This document shows positions 1-9,439 of a stretch of 14,280 bases of DNA, in pieces. Origin of the DNA: Pelagophyceae sp. CCMP2097 (lineage: Eukaryota > Sar > Pelagophyceae); assembly GCA_026770575.1 (NCBI GenBank), contig MU657490.1, positions 1 to 14,280 on the forward strand, in the 5' to 3' direction. The first letter of the stretch is position 1. Each line of letters starts with the position of its first letter. A program made the translations under genes and the position numbers. The notes below the pieces were generated by a model. That model was given only the letters and a program-made list of their open reading frames with translations, searched no databases and was not told the DNA's origin.

Positions 1-323
1 CAAGTCCGATTGGCATCGCAGCCCATCAAACGGTCCGTCCCGGACAAACATTACAACCAGCCCGTCCCGGACGGAGATTCTAAACACCTTCCATCGCCCG
101 TCGCGCCCTCCACGGGACTCCTCCGAACTGACTACCCTCGCCCACGACCGACCTAGTACCCTCGCCCACGACCGAACCGAATCCCTCTTATCCACCAGCT
201 CCGAAGCCCGGCGACCCCTATTGGTCTGATTAAATCCTGCCCCCCCCTCTTGAATCTTCACCAGGCCGGGGCCTCCGGCGCCGGGGACCGACTTTAAATT
301 TGCGGCGGCGGGGATCACCAGGG
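1..323. other. 5' flanking DNA of the glycosyltransferase gene
   Basis: No coding frame that I can support. The stretch holds two copies of CCGTCCCGGAC (35-45 and 62-72) and a 19-bp direct repeat (see 133-175). A short AT-rich tract, TTTAAATT at 293-300, sits 24 bases before the first ATG of the next gene and could be a core promoter element, but it is very close to the start codon. Confidence 0.4.
133..175. repeat. 19-bp direct repeat, two copies
   Basis: TACCCTCGCCCACGACCGA occurs at 133-151 and again at 157-175, a period of 24 bases. It is a local tandem duplication upstream of the first gene. It could be a duplicated regulatory site or just slippage; nothing in the sequence decides this. 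Confidence 0.85.
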
Positions 324-2692
324 ATGCGGCGGACGACGAAGCTCGGCAGTTGCATCGCGGGCTGCCTCATCGCCGCGGTATCGCTGCAGAGCACGCTGCT
401 CTCGTTCCCCCGCGGCGTCGTATCGAGGCCTCGAGCTCGAGAGGGATCCCGAACCGGCCGGAGGGGACCGAATCTGAACCCTTCGAAGCCTCGACACCCA
501 GAGGCCGAGGCCCCGCCCTCGCATAGGCACTGGTGTGTGCGGCGAAACGCCGGCGCGGCGGCGGCCCGCGCGCGCACCGGCAGCGGTGCCGCGCCTCGAG
601 CCGCCCCTATATCGGCGGCCCCGCCGCGTTCCGTCGCCGCGCGCCTGGCCGCCGACGACGCCGATGAATCACGGCTGGAGCGCCTCCTCTCGCGGCGGCT
701 GGCGGCGGCGCCGCGCTACGCCGCGCGCGCGGACGGCGCGTCGACGGTCGAGTGCACCCTCTTCGGCAAGCGTGCGCCGCACGCCGACGCCGCCGACTGC
801 CACGGCGAGCCGCCGTGAGGCCGCCCGCCGGCGCGATGCGTCCCAACCCGCCCCTTAGGTTCACCAATTGGTGGCACGACTACCGAACTTGCTATGCCAC
901 CAACGTCTGCCTCCGCGAGGGCGTCCTATCATACTACGACGGCGACGCGGCGCGGCCGCGCGAGCGAATCGGCAGCCCGCTCGCGTGCACAGACTGGCGA
1001 GCGACGCAGCAAGGCCAGCACGTCGTCGAACGCCGAGCGGGTGCGGTTAGGCCCTTGCTTTCGAGGACGCTGGTGAGGCATCCTCGAGTGTTTTGCTAGG
1101 GCGGCCGGCGCGCGCTTCGGCGGACGTGGTGTGGTACGACGCACCGGTCTTGCACGGCTCGGAGTTGATGGGCGGCCACTTTGGGCACGACGTCGCCCAG
1201 AATCTGCTCTTCGCATACTCGACGCTCTGGCACGCAAATCTGACCGCGCCCGCCGCGTCCCCGATGCGCGCTGCCGTCGAGTGTCGCCGTATATACGCAA
1301 GAGTCGAGACGCCCGCATACGCGCGAGGCGCTGCAGACGGCGCCCGCTCCGTCGCATGCAGACGTGTATAACCCTCGGAGCCAGGCGTGGCTCGAGCCGG
1401 GCGCCGGAGTCAAGCCGGTGCACTTCGTCTACGACGCAAATCCGCGACGGTGAGGCACGCCGTCGAGGCGGCGCGAAAAGGGTGGCGCACTCGTCGTCCG
1501 TCGTCCGTTCCGGTCTCTTTGTCCATGCCGTCGTTTGGGCGGTCGGCACGGCGCGCTGCAGGCCGGCGGTGCTCGCCGACGTTTTTGACCGCGTGGCGTA
1601 CGCGCGCGGCACTCCTGCGTGGCCGAAGACGCACTGTTTCAAGCTTGCTATGCTGTCTCCGCTCCACGACTTTGGCGCGGACCTGCAGTGGCATCGCAAC
1701 TCGCCATCGACGGAGAAGAAGCTCGTCTGGCGCGGCTACCGCAACCTCCTCCTCCGCCACGCCTGCCCGGACTGCGCCGCCGCCCTCGGCAAACGCGGCC
1801 GCCTGGCGCGGAACGATCGCTGCGTCGGGAATGCTTCGGGCGCCGTCGTCTCCGTGTTCAAACGGTCCCACGATGGGAAAACGTCGAATTTGCTTACGGC
1901 CAACGGCCGCGGCCGGAGAATCACGAACCACGCCGCCGTCGTCGCCGCTCTGCAAGAAGCGCTGCCCGGCGGCGCCGTCGAGGACGTCGACCCGAGCCTG
2001 ATGACGCTCGCGAAGCAGCAGGCCCTCATGGCGAAAACCGACGTCGTCGTCACGCGCATGGCGTCGCAGGTGCAGATAGCGCGCGCCCGAGCCACCTTAC
2101 CGAGGCATGATTCGGTCTGATCTTCGTCTGTAACATGCACTGAGTAAGGATATAGGTGCTCAACGCCATGTTCCTGGGACGAGGGTCGACGGTCGTCGAG
2201 GTCGAGGTGCCGGACCCCGCGCGCCTTTATTACGACCACCCGGCGCTGACGACGGAGCTTTGCGACATCTTCGGCCTTGACTTTCGGAGGTCGACGGCGC
2301 GGAGCGACGCTTCTGCAATCGCGCGCGGCGCAAAAATTTTCGGGTCCGTCGACGGCTGCAAGCGCAGCTGCCGCGGACCGCCGCAGCTGCAAGCGTTTGC
2401 AAACACAGCACACGTCGACGCATGCTGCAAACGCTGCGAAGCCGTGGCGGCGGCAGCGGCGCAGCCGCAAAACGATGGCGACGATACATACCAGCGCGAC
2501 GAGTGGTACCGCAACTGGTGAGGCTGTCTGATGCCTGTCTGGCGCGCGACCATCCGACGACTCAGGTGGCTGCAAAACGGCGACGCGGACGTCGAAGACG
2601 TCGTCGACCTCGTCGTCGACGGCCTCGCGCGCGCCTGCGACGGTGCCGCGGCCGCCGACGTGGACGAAGGCGCCGTCGCCGAGCGGTTGTAG
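324..2692 (+). CDS. GT61-like glycosyltransferase, signal-anchored, 7 exons
   Basis: Predicted exons: 324-814, 859-1040, 1100-1275, 1337-1449, 1562-2069, 2156-2517, 2566-2692; all junctions keep frame and give 652 residues. The 1276-1336 intron is the least certain. Residues 7-26 are hydrophobic after a basic start, like a type II signal anchor, so a Golgi/ER location is inferred. Family-like pieces are CYATNVC (175-181) followed by REGVLSYYD, GGHFGHD (249-255), a late segment RRITNHAAVVAAL, then KTDVVVT and FLGRGSTVVEVEV (about 496-508), which parallel the C-terminal fold of GT61/EOGT-type enzymes transferring sugars to proteins or glycans. Where GT61 members usually show His-Gly-Ala, this model reads Met-Ala-Ser, so activity is uncertain. 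A Cys-rich stretch follows near the C-terminus. If the 2518-2565 intron (GTGAGG..CTCAG) is not spliced, the protein ends at 2521 instead. Confidence 0.65.
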
Positions 2693-2734
2693 TACGCGCC
2701 GGTCGCAGTGAGATCGACTTTGACCGCGTTATAG

Positions 2735-3546
2735 TGTGCGGATGCGACAATCGACCACAAAAAGTTCCGGCGCGCCGTACCGCCAAAGCTAAAGCCAAAG
2801 TTCCAGTGAGCCCACCGCCCGGCGGCACCCGAGTCGAAAGCGGAGAGGAGCCGCCGCCAAACGCGGTGGCCCGCGCGACGCGCCTGCGTCGAACACCTAT
2901 CGCAAAAAGGTACTTTAACACGCCGCTCTCGGGCGACGCCGGCGGCGCGGACAACCTCTGGACGCACGTTTCCGCCGCCGCGACGCCGGCCGACGACGTC
3001 GTCGTGAAGTTGGACATCGACAAACCGCAACTCGAGCAAGCGCTCGCGTCCGCTGCAGAGTCGGGAAACGAGGCACGACAGCGCACACGCAGTCGTGATC
3101 AGAGGCCAGGGGGCGCGGGGGAGGACGCGAAATCAATGAAGAGTGTTCGCCGTTTACTTTTATCTTCGACTCGAGGTGCCTTCTCGTGCACCAGCTCCTC
3201 GACTCCTCGCCAGAGCTCCTCGCGCTCGTCGACGAGTTATTCTGGGACCACCACGTCCTTTGCGGCGTCGATCATTCTGGGGCCTCGAAACGACGCCTCG
3301 TCCGACTTTTGAAGGCTGTCGAGTCAGCAAGGGGTCTTCTCGGTGACCAGAGGTATGCTCGTATACGGCTCGTCGGTCTACGGCAGCCCGCTCCAGCGGA
3401 GGCGCGTCGACTGGCTGGGGACGAAGAACATTGGCTGGGGGCTGCACATGCCACGGCGCGGGTCGGCCGACTCGACGCTTGCGGACACGTACGCTTTGCT
3501 CTCCCGGCTCCGGCGGGCGGGCGTCCAAGCCCACGCCTGGATATGA
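2735..3546 (+). CDS. FkbM-like putative methyltransferase domain, 5' end unresolved
   Basis: Predicted exons: 2735-2805, 2910-3047, 3176-3266, 3328-3546, stop TGA at 3544-3546. The reading contains FRRAVPPKLKPKF, YFNTPLSGDAGGADNLWTHV, VVVKLDIDKP, PELLALVDELFWDHHV and a terminus of the type LRRAGVQAHAWI. This order matches a conserved algal/oomycete family that I associate with Rossmann-type FkbM-like methyltransferases, where LDID corresponds to the acidic strand-4 motif; substrate unknown. No ATG opens the first exon. A 60-nt phase-0 intron (2675-2734, GTCGCC..TTATAG) would join it in frame to the upstream glycosyltransferase as one 819-residue protein. Against this, IDFDRVIV, a segment the family normally carries just upstream, lies at about 2711-2734 in another frame, so a frameshift or decayed N-terminus is possible. 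The last intron (3267-3327) is tentative. Confidence 0.5.
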
Positions 3547-3830
3547 TCTGCACCGTAATCATACGGGCGTCACTCACAAAGCCCGCCGGCGACTGCAGCT
3601 TCCGACTCAATGTCCTCCGCGGTTGTCCGAGTCGTGTGGGATAGGGTGCAACGTGCTCGAATGAGGGCCCGAGGCCCCATCGCGTCGTTGCTTCGTAGAA
3701 GTACTTTAAAAGGCTCGCGACGCGGCGAGCCCGGCGTCGCGTCTTCCTCTGGGGTCCTCGGACGTCGCCATCCTCGGACGTAACCGTTCTGTGTCCGATG
3801 CGGGCCTCATTGGCTCGCTTTCTTGGCGGC
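3547..3830. other. Convergent intergenic region (3' ends of two genes)
   Basis: Lies between the stop of the plus-strand methyltransferase-like gene and the stop of the minus-strand WDR54 gene, so it should hold both 3' untranslated regions. It includes the short AT-rich tract AGTACTTTAAAAGG and a small direct repeat TCCTCGGACGT (two copies around 3755-3780). No coding frame is supported. Confidence 0.5.
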
Positions 3831-5238
3831 CTAGACCTTAGCCCACAACTTGATGGCCTCGTGGTCGTACGCGGACGCGGAAAGGTGCGCGTTGCCGGCG
3901 CCGTGCACGAGGAACTGGACGCCCGTGAGTAAAGCGTCGTCTACGGATTCGGAAAAGTCGCGCGAGATCAGTACGGCGGGCTCCGACTTGACCTCTTGGC
4001 CCTTGTCTTCACCGTCGGACGCGAGCCCGCGCGCGTCCAGGGCCCAGACGTGGACGTACGAGTCCTCGCCGACGGTCGCAAACGTCCGGCCATCCACCGA
4101 AACGTCTAAAGCGGTGATACAGCGCGTGTGGGCCTGCAACTCGGCGAGGAGGCCGCCGACGCCGGACGCGGCGGCGTAGACGCGGACGTGCCCCGACGCA
4201 AAGCCGGCGACGGCGAGGCGCGCCGTCGGTAAAGCGAGGCACGTCAGGGCATCATTTGCAGTCCTCAGCGCCAGCACGCCGCCGGCGCAGGACGGCGACG
4301 GCGTCAGCGCGGGCAGGTCCCAGAGCCGCACCTCGCCCCGCTCGTCCGCCGTCGCGACGACGTCGGCGCCCGCCGGGGCGCATGCTACGGCGGCGATGGG
4401 GCAGCCGTGCGCTTGCGCCGACCGCGCCAGGCGGACGTCGACGTCGCTTTCGGACGTGTCGAAAACGAGGAGCGCGCCTAGCACGCGCCTCGCGGGGGGA
4501 CACACAGGCGAATCCGCGGGGGCGACGCAGAGGCCGGGGCGCACCCGTCGAGCAGCCGACGCAGACGTTCATGCCGCGCTGCGTCGCCGCGATGCCGCGA
4601 GCGAAGACGGACGTGCTCTCGGCATCTGCGCGGGCCAACGGCGTCGGATTCTTCGGAAGGCAGAGCCTCCTTCGAGGCGCTCTCCACGCGTGCGTCCGCA
4701 CCGCCGTTTGTGAGCGCGTGGCAGAGCAGGTGCCGCATGGTAGACCCGACCTGCCAGAGCTGCACACCGCCGAGCGTCGCTACAACCAGGACCAAGACGC
4801 CTGCGCAGCGACCGGTCCGATGTGGACGTCGACGCGCAGAGGCCGAGGCCCGCCGCGCAAGGGATGCGCACCGTGGCACGTGCAGAGCTTGACCTGTGCG
4901 CGAGGCATGGTCGGAATGCGTCAGGAAGAGGCTCCTCGACGAGATGGCGCCAAGTCTCTCGAGGCACGGACGTCTGTCGAGCGCCTCTGGTCCCTCTGGC
5001 CCTTTGGAGCGGTTTCTTCCGGGGCCCTCTGCGCTTGACGCGCCTCGAAGATCTTGGTGGGTTTGATTCGGAACGGTACTGATTTGCGGCTGCCGTCGCT
5101 GAGGTCGAGCAGAGTGGCTTCGTCGCGATGGCAGTAGGCAAGCAGCGTCTTGCTCGCCGCCGCGGAGAGGTTGCCAGAGGCCAGCGAAGGCGCCTCGTTG
5201 GCACCCAAAGCCACGTCCGGCGCTCGCACCCATCCCAT
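3831..5238 (-). CDS. WDR54: WDR54-like WD40-repeat protein, 5 exons
   Basis: Predicted exons on the minus strand: 5238-4972, 4893-4872, 4800-4702, 4625-4545, 4477-3831, giving 371 residues (human WDR54 is about 334). The start ATG at 5238 has a good context (CCGCCATGG). Joined segments follow vertebrate WDR54 in order: an N-terminal NLSAAASKTLLAY; VKLCTCHGVLVLVVATLGGVQLW; HALTNG then VFARGIAATQRGMNVCVG; then LLVFDTSES and WD blades ending in VRLWDL, GHVRVYAA, YVHVWAL and EAIKLWAKV (residues 158-371). WDR54 is a beta-propeller scaffold whose molecular role is poorly defined. The 22-nt second exon and the first donor (GTCCGT at 4971) are the weakest parts; the other junctions are strong because the splice restores continuous homology. 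It is head-to-head with OSCP1. Confidence 0.85.
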
Positions 5239-5697
5239 GGCGGCCCCTGTACCCTTTTGATCGCCAAAAAACGATCGATATATATCGATAGACGACTGCT
5301 CTCTCGGGCCTCGGCTGCTCTCGGCTCCGCGCCAGTCGGGCTCCTCGTCGGCGTCTTCGCCTCGATCGTCGGGCGCGGTCCGCCCAAGCCTCTTCGGCGG
5401 CTCGGTCGGCAGGCTGGATCATCGCCCGCGGGTCGGGGCCATCGTCGGCGCCTCGCACGTCGGCGGCCAACCGACGCACCGCCGCGACGAGGCGCCGCGG
5501 GGCCGGAAGCTCTCGTTGAAGGAGGCCCTGTCCGTGGACTTTTCGGCCATGAAGCAGGAATCCGACGACACGCCCCTCGCCGGCGGCAGCGCTGGGCGCC
5601 GACCCGCGTCTGCAGACCGCCCGCAGAGAGGCGCTCGAAGGAGCAGGCTGCGGCCCCCTCGCGGTGTTCATTGCGTGGCCTCAGGCTCTGCTATGCG
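5239..5697. promoter_or_regulatory. Divergent (bidirectional) upstream region of WDR54 and OSCP1
   Basis: The 459 bases separate the start codons of two genes read away from each other, so they must contain both promoters and 5' leaders. The AT-rich palindrome at 5274-5289 is the only clear core-promoter-like element and lies about 35 bases upstream of the WDR54 ATG. The rest is GC-rich and also carries a long open frame (listed separately). Shared regulation is an inference from the arrangement. Confidence 0.6.
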
Positions 5698-5713
5698 ATG
5701 CCGCTTCTGCTGA
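5261..5713 (+). other. Unassigned open frame with coding-like composition upstream of OSCP1
   Basis: This plus-strand frame stays open from 5261 to a stop at 5711-5713 and shows GC-rich third positions and a plausible sequence in its middle (for example FGGSVGRLDHRP, LSLKEALSVDFSAMKQESDD). The only ATGs lie late in the frame (first around 5549). It ends in a different frame from OSCP1 and overlaps the OSCP1 start, with no convincing splice route into it. It may be an alternative first exon, a short upstream gene, or chance; I do not recognise it. Confidence 0.2.
5274..5289. repeat. 16-bp perfect AT-rich palindrome
   Basis: ATCGATATATATCGAT is identical to its reverse complement and stands out in strongly GC-rich DNA. 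It contains TATATA in both orientations, so it could serve as a symmetric TATA element or a dimer-binding site for the divergent gene pair. Confidence 0.8.
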
Positions 5714-7225
5714 TCAACCTGGGCGGCGAGATGCTCTACATCCTCGAGCAGCGCCTCAGTGCGTGCCCCCGTGGCGCTACCGGGCCCCTTCCGAAACCGC
5801 CATCTCTGTAGCGGCGCAGAAGATTTCCAAGGAAAAGGCCGCGCGCGTGCTCTGCGACGTGCGCCCTTTGCCTGCCGCCGTCTTTTTGCAAAGTGGTATT
5901 ATCAGGTCGTGCGGACCATGTTCTCCAAGCGCTTCGTCACCGAGCTCTTCAAGGCGCAGTGGATTTACAAGGACGCTTCGATCCGGCAGATTTTTGACAA
6001 GCTGGCGCATTCGAGCATCATGAAGCTGAACGAAACGTCGATGACCAAGCTCTACTCGCTCATGGTAATTATCCCTTGGACGCATTCGAAGTGCGACCGG
6101 AGGGCGTAGGTCATGGGCGTCAAGTTCCAGCTGCTGCGCTGCGTGGAACCGGGCAGAATGCTCGAGGTCACGCGCGCGCACATGAAGGAACTCAAGGTGC
6201 GTCATCATCGATCGTTGATGTACAGTGGTAGCGTCGATCATCGATGCAGACGCGCACTCATCCTTGATCATTGATCTACCGTTTTTTGATATACGGTGAT
6301 CGTCGCTCGCAGGCCATGTGCGGTTCCAAGGTGACGGACGAGCTGATGGACGCCTGCTCGGGCCTGTGCGACTCGGTCTACGGCAACTTCTCCGCGGGGG
6401 ACTGGGTCGCCTGCAAGCAGCAGCTGGCCCAGTCCGATTCCGCGTCACCCCGTCCTCACGGAGCGACGCCGGCGAGAGGAGAGGCCGCCGATGTGGCGCT
6501 TCGGTTCCTCGCGGCGCGTCGTGGACACTCGCATTAGGTTCTTCCAGGGCCGCAAGGTGCGCGTGTCGCTGTTTTTGCAGCAGGACATTCAGTCGCAAGA
6601 CGGCACGCTGGCGCTGGACGGCGCGGGCCCGCTGCCGTCGGGCGCTGAGGCGCCTGGGACGCTGCGCACGTATGCGCTGGGCGGCGGATCAGCGCGCGTG
6701 CAGCTGCTGCCGCATCCCATGTACGCGGCGTGCCTCGGCGGGGCCACGGACTGCGGCGCCGCGGCGGCGACGGCGCTTGGGGGCAACATGTACGTCCGCG
6801 TGGCAGAGGCGCCGACCTCGCGCGGCGGCGAGGCCAAGGCCGGCGCCGCCATGGAGTCGCGCGCGGCGCCGATGCGGCCGCGCGAGTCGACGACGACGGC
6901 AGAGCTGAGCCTCCTCGCCGACCTCGTCGGCTCCGGCTTCGGCGACGACAAGGACGGCAACGCGGAGAGCTTTAGACTCGAACTCTTCCAAGGTGAGACA
7001 CCTGTACTTTGAAGGGAGCCTTTTCGAAACGTTTCATTTGTAGACGACGCCGACGGGACGATCCAAGTCGAGGGCTGTGTCATCACGGCCCTCGACGGCA
7101 ACGCGCAGCGCAAGACGGCGCAGGAGCGCCTGCGCGACCTCGACCTCGACGACAAGGCCGAATCCAAGGACGCCAAGGAAGAAGACGACGATGACCTTTT
7201 GGCGCTCATGGATTCCGCAAAGTAA
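5698..7225 (+). CDS. OSCP1: OSCP1 homologue (organic solute carrier partner 1), 7 exons
   Basis: Predicted exons: 5698-5758, 5812-5858, 5906-6064, 6110-6196, 6313-6431, 6538-6992, 7044-7225, giving 369 residues, close to human OSCP1 (about 380). Nearly every junction is confirmed by homology: MPLLLINLGGEMLYILEQRL / AQKISKEKAARVLCD / TMFSKRFVTELFK and LAHSSIMKLN / VKFQLLRCVEP / YGNFSAGDWVACKQQLAQ / FFQGRKVRVSLFLQQD / FRLELFQ / an acidic end DDDDLLALMDSAK. OSCP1 was named for its link to organic solute transport in vertebrates, and is a soluble conserved eukaryotic protein whose biochemical role is unsettled; it has also been connected with cilia, which I recall rather than see. The introns are 45-116 nt. 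No truncation or missing block is evident. Confidence 0.93.
6197..6312 (+). repeat. AT-richer OSCP1 intron with ATCGAT-like repeats
   Basis: The longest OSCP1 intron (GTGCGT..CTCGCAG, 116 nt) carries several related words, ATCATCGATCG, GATCATCGATG, TTGATCATTGATC and TTGATATACGGTGATCG, unlike the other, GC-rich introns here. They can fold against each other. A regulatory role is possible but unproven. Confidence 0.5.
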
Positions 7226-7457
7226 CGCCGCTCCAAACAAGGCCGCCGCCGGCCCACGCTCGGTCCGTAACGTGCAATTAAGCGCACGGCTGACGTTTGC
7301 ACAAGTGTCATCTCGACGGCTCTATCCCGAAGCGGCGGGCACTCTGGAACGATGGGCAGACGGGCGGACTCGCGACGCTTTTGGGGGTCGGATGGCGGTC
7401 CGCTCACAACTTTGGCAGACACCGTCTTGACATCACAACACTTTTTACAGTTCGCCT

Positions 7458-9072
7458 TTAGCCGGTGAGCATGACGGGGCCGACGCTGGTCCCGACGCTG
7501 CTGGCGTCGTCGCCAAAGTCCGCCCAGGGTGAGAAGGGCCTCGCCGATGAGATGGAGAGGGCGCCCTCGAAGGACGACCGCGGGATGCTGATGACCTTGG
7601 CACCCGGCGTGGCGAACGGCTGCGGCGTGGCAAACGCGCGCAGCGGTGTCGGAGCGACGAGCATGCCGACGCGGAGCGGCGGCGCCTCCACCGCGTCGAG
7701 GACGTAGAGCGGCGTCGGCCGCAGGCCGCGCGGCGCGCTTCCGGACAAGGGGAAGGATGCGCCACGCCACGACGCCGGCGTGCGCGAAGAAACCTCGAGG
7801 GCCTCGTCGTCCAGCGGCGGCGGCGCCAGCACCGTCGGCGGCCTGCGTGCGCCCGGTCCGTGGAAGCCGCGAGGGCTCCGGCCGGCCGGGTGACTCACGA
7901 GGCGACGCGGTCGAAGGCGTCCACCGGCTGGAAGAAGGCATGGTCCAATGCGCTGTCGTAGCTCTTCATGTCTAACTTCAAAGGCGACGGCGGCGGCGAG
8001 ACGACGCGGAGCAGCTGCGCCCGCGCCTGGGCGGCGCCGCCGGACCGGAACTCGGCCGCGCTCTGATGGCGAGCGAGGCGCTTCTCCGCCGTGCGCGCCG
8101 CCCCGGCAAAATTCCGAGCGCGCGCCTCGGCGGCGAACCTGGCCGACGACTGCGAGATGTGCTCGCGGCGCGCATAGGCCTCGATCTTTTCCGTTGCGGC
8201 GAGGATCCTGTTATGGTGCGCGACGGCCGACGCGCGCCGGTGGCTCGTCCTCGACGCGTCCACGGGCGAGACGCAAGACCGCGAGCCGCCGAGGATGGTC
8301 GTGCTGCCTCTATAGGAGTCGTCGTGCCGCGAGATTGCGAGGCGGAGGCCGCCGCCAAAGTCGCACGCGGAGCTCGCCAGCGACGCGGCGATCGAAGAGT
8401 CGTCCGTCGGCATCATGCCGTCAAAGCTCCGCCGGTCCGGCCTCGCCACCGCCGTCCTGGGCGCGCCTCTAACGGGGCTTCCGAGCGGGAGGAGCTCGGA
8501 CGTGGTGAGCAGCGCGGTCGTGGACGCCGTCTGGAGCATCTTGGCCGTCGCGGCGCGGAGAGGTTGCCTCGAGAGCTTGAAGGATTGAGGCGCGGCCACA
8601 AAGGGCTGCGTCTTCACTTTGACGGCCGGGTCCGTGTGGATTCGCATGGCCTCAGGAACGACCTCCAAAAAGACCTCGCGGCGCTTGTTCGCGGCGGCCT
8701 CGCGGATCTGGTCCGCGCGCTTCGCCCGGTCGAGGGCCACGCGCCGCTGCGACCGCCGCGCCTCGCCGGCGTCGCAGTCAGCCATTGATTGACCCAGGAG
8801 GCGGTGGTCGCCGTCGGAAACGAGCGCGAGGACCTGCGCCGCGCGCGCCGAGGATCGCGCCGCCGCCTCGGCCGAGCCCGAAATCGGCACCCTAGTCGAT
8901 CCGTCATTTCCGGCCGCATCGACGCCACCCCCGACGCCCTGGCGCACCTGTAGCCGCTGTCGTCGCGATAGACGGCCGAGGTGAGGAAACCGAGTGGCAC
9001 GGTAGTGTCCATCGCCCCCGAACCCAACGAGGCCGACAGCGCCGGGTCAAGCGCCATCCCCTTGCGCGCCAT
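7458..9072 (-). CDS. Uncharacterised 500-residue protein, 3 exons
   Basis: Not recognised. Predicted exons on the minus strand: 9072-8948, 8891-7899, 7842-7458; introns of 56 nt each, with donors GTGCGC (8947) and GTGAGT (7898). All phases agree and the product is 500 residues starting MARKGMALDPALSASLG. There is no signal peptide or membrane segment. Two regions look like charged helices: one around DCDAGEARRSQRRVALDRAK to FLEVVPEAM, the other HHNRILAATEKIEAYARREH to AEKRLARHQSAAEF, Arg/Ala/Glu-rich and possibly coiled. Between and after them it is low-complexity, rich in Ser, Pro and Ala, and probably disordered (SPPPSPL, APPPLDDEALEV). The frame also runs open upstream of 9072, so the start could lie further 5'. 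It is convergent with OSCP1, 232 bases from its stop. A structural or cytoskeletal protein is possible, but this is only a guess. Confidence 0.6.
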
Positions 9073-9439
9073 GACAAGGCCACGCCCGCCGCGCCGTCTC
9101 GCGCCTACGCTGAGTCCTACGCTGGAACCCGCGTGGCAAGTTGACGCCAATTTGTGACGCGGCAACGGCCCGCAAGAGATCAAAATCGGTCGACAAAAGG
9201 TTTCGGTGCTCCCACGGCCGGCCCCGAGGGCCCTGTCGACGCGCTGCCCGCGAGGCCCGGGTGCCGCCGTGTACGAACGCGTCCCGAATATAAACAATGC
9301 ATACCCGATTCACGCGGCCCGAGTGTATAACTGAGGCCTCGTCTTCCGGGCGCTAAGGGCGCCTGCCCCGGGCGACTTGTCGAGCTCTGGGTATTCATGC
9401 GACGACGCGGCTGGGCCTTTGCCGCCGGGCGCCGTGCGG
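9073..9439. promoter_or_regulatory. Intergenic region with TATA-like element for the 500-residue gene
   Basis: Between two minus-strand genes: the 3' end of the zinc finger gene and the start of the uncharacterised gene. The minus strand reads TTTATATT at 9294-9287, about 215 bases upstream of the ATG at 9072, a reasonable TATA-like element in GC-rich surroundings. No coding frame is supported here apart from an open extension of the downstream gene's first exon. Confidence 0.4.

Noticed and set aside
929..1699. 256-codon minus-strand frame opposite the glycosyltransferase gene
   Set aside because: Arg-rich shadow; the plus strand gives phase-consistent exons with family motifs.
2230..3039. 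269-codon minus-strand frame across the glycosyltransferase/methyltransferase junction
   Set aside because: It has some protein-like stretches (HWNFGFSFGG), but covers bases where the plus strand gives VVVKLDIDKP-type motifs with supporting splice phases.
4478..5671. 397-codon minus-strand frame as a single WDR54-region protein
   Set aside because: Only its part from 4800 to 4702 matches WDR54; the rest reads through predicted introns and the divergent promoter.
5661..5685. Splice linking the upstream open frame to OSCP1 (GTGTTC..CTCAG)
   Set aside because: The intron would be only about 25 bases, far shorter than any other here.
6589..7941. 450-codon minus-strand frame opposite OSCP1
   Set aside because: Runs across OSCP1 exons and the intergenic gap; low-complexity composition typical of a shadow in GC-rich DNA.
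8066..8788. 240-codon plus-strand frame opposite the 500-residue gene
   Set aside because: Highly Arg/Gly-rich antisense reading; the opposite strand has helical, mixed composition and in-phase introns.
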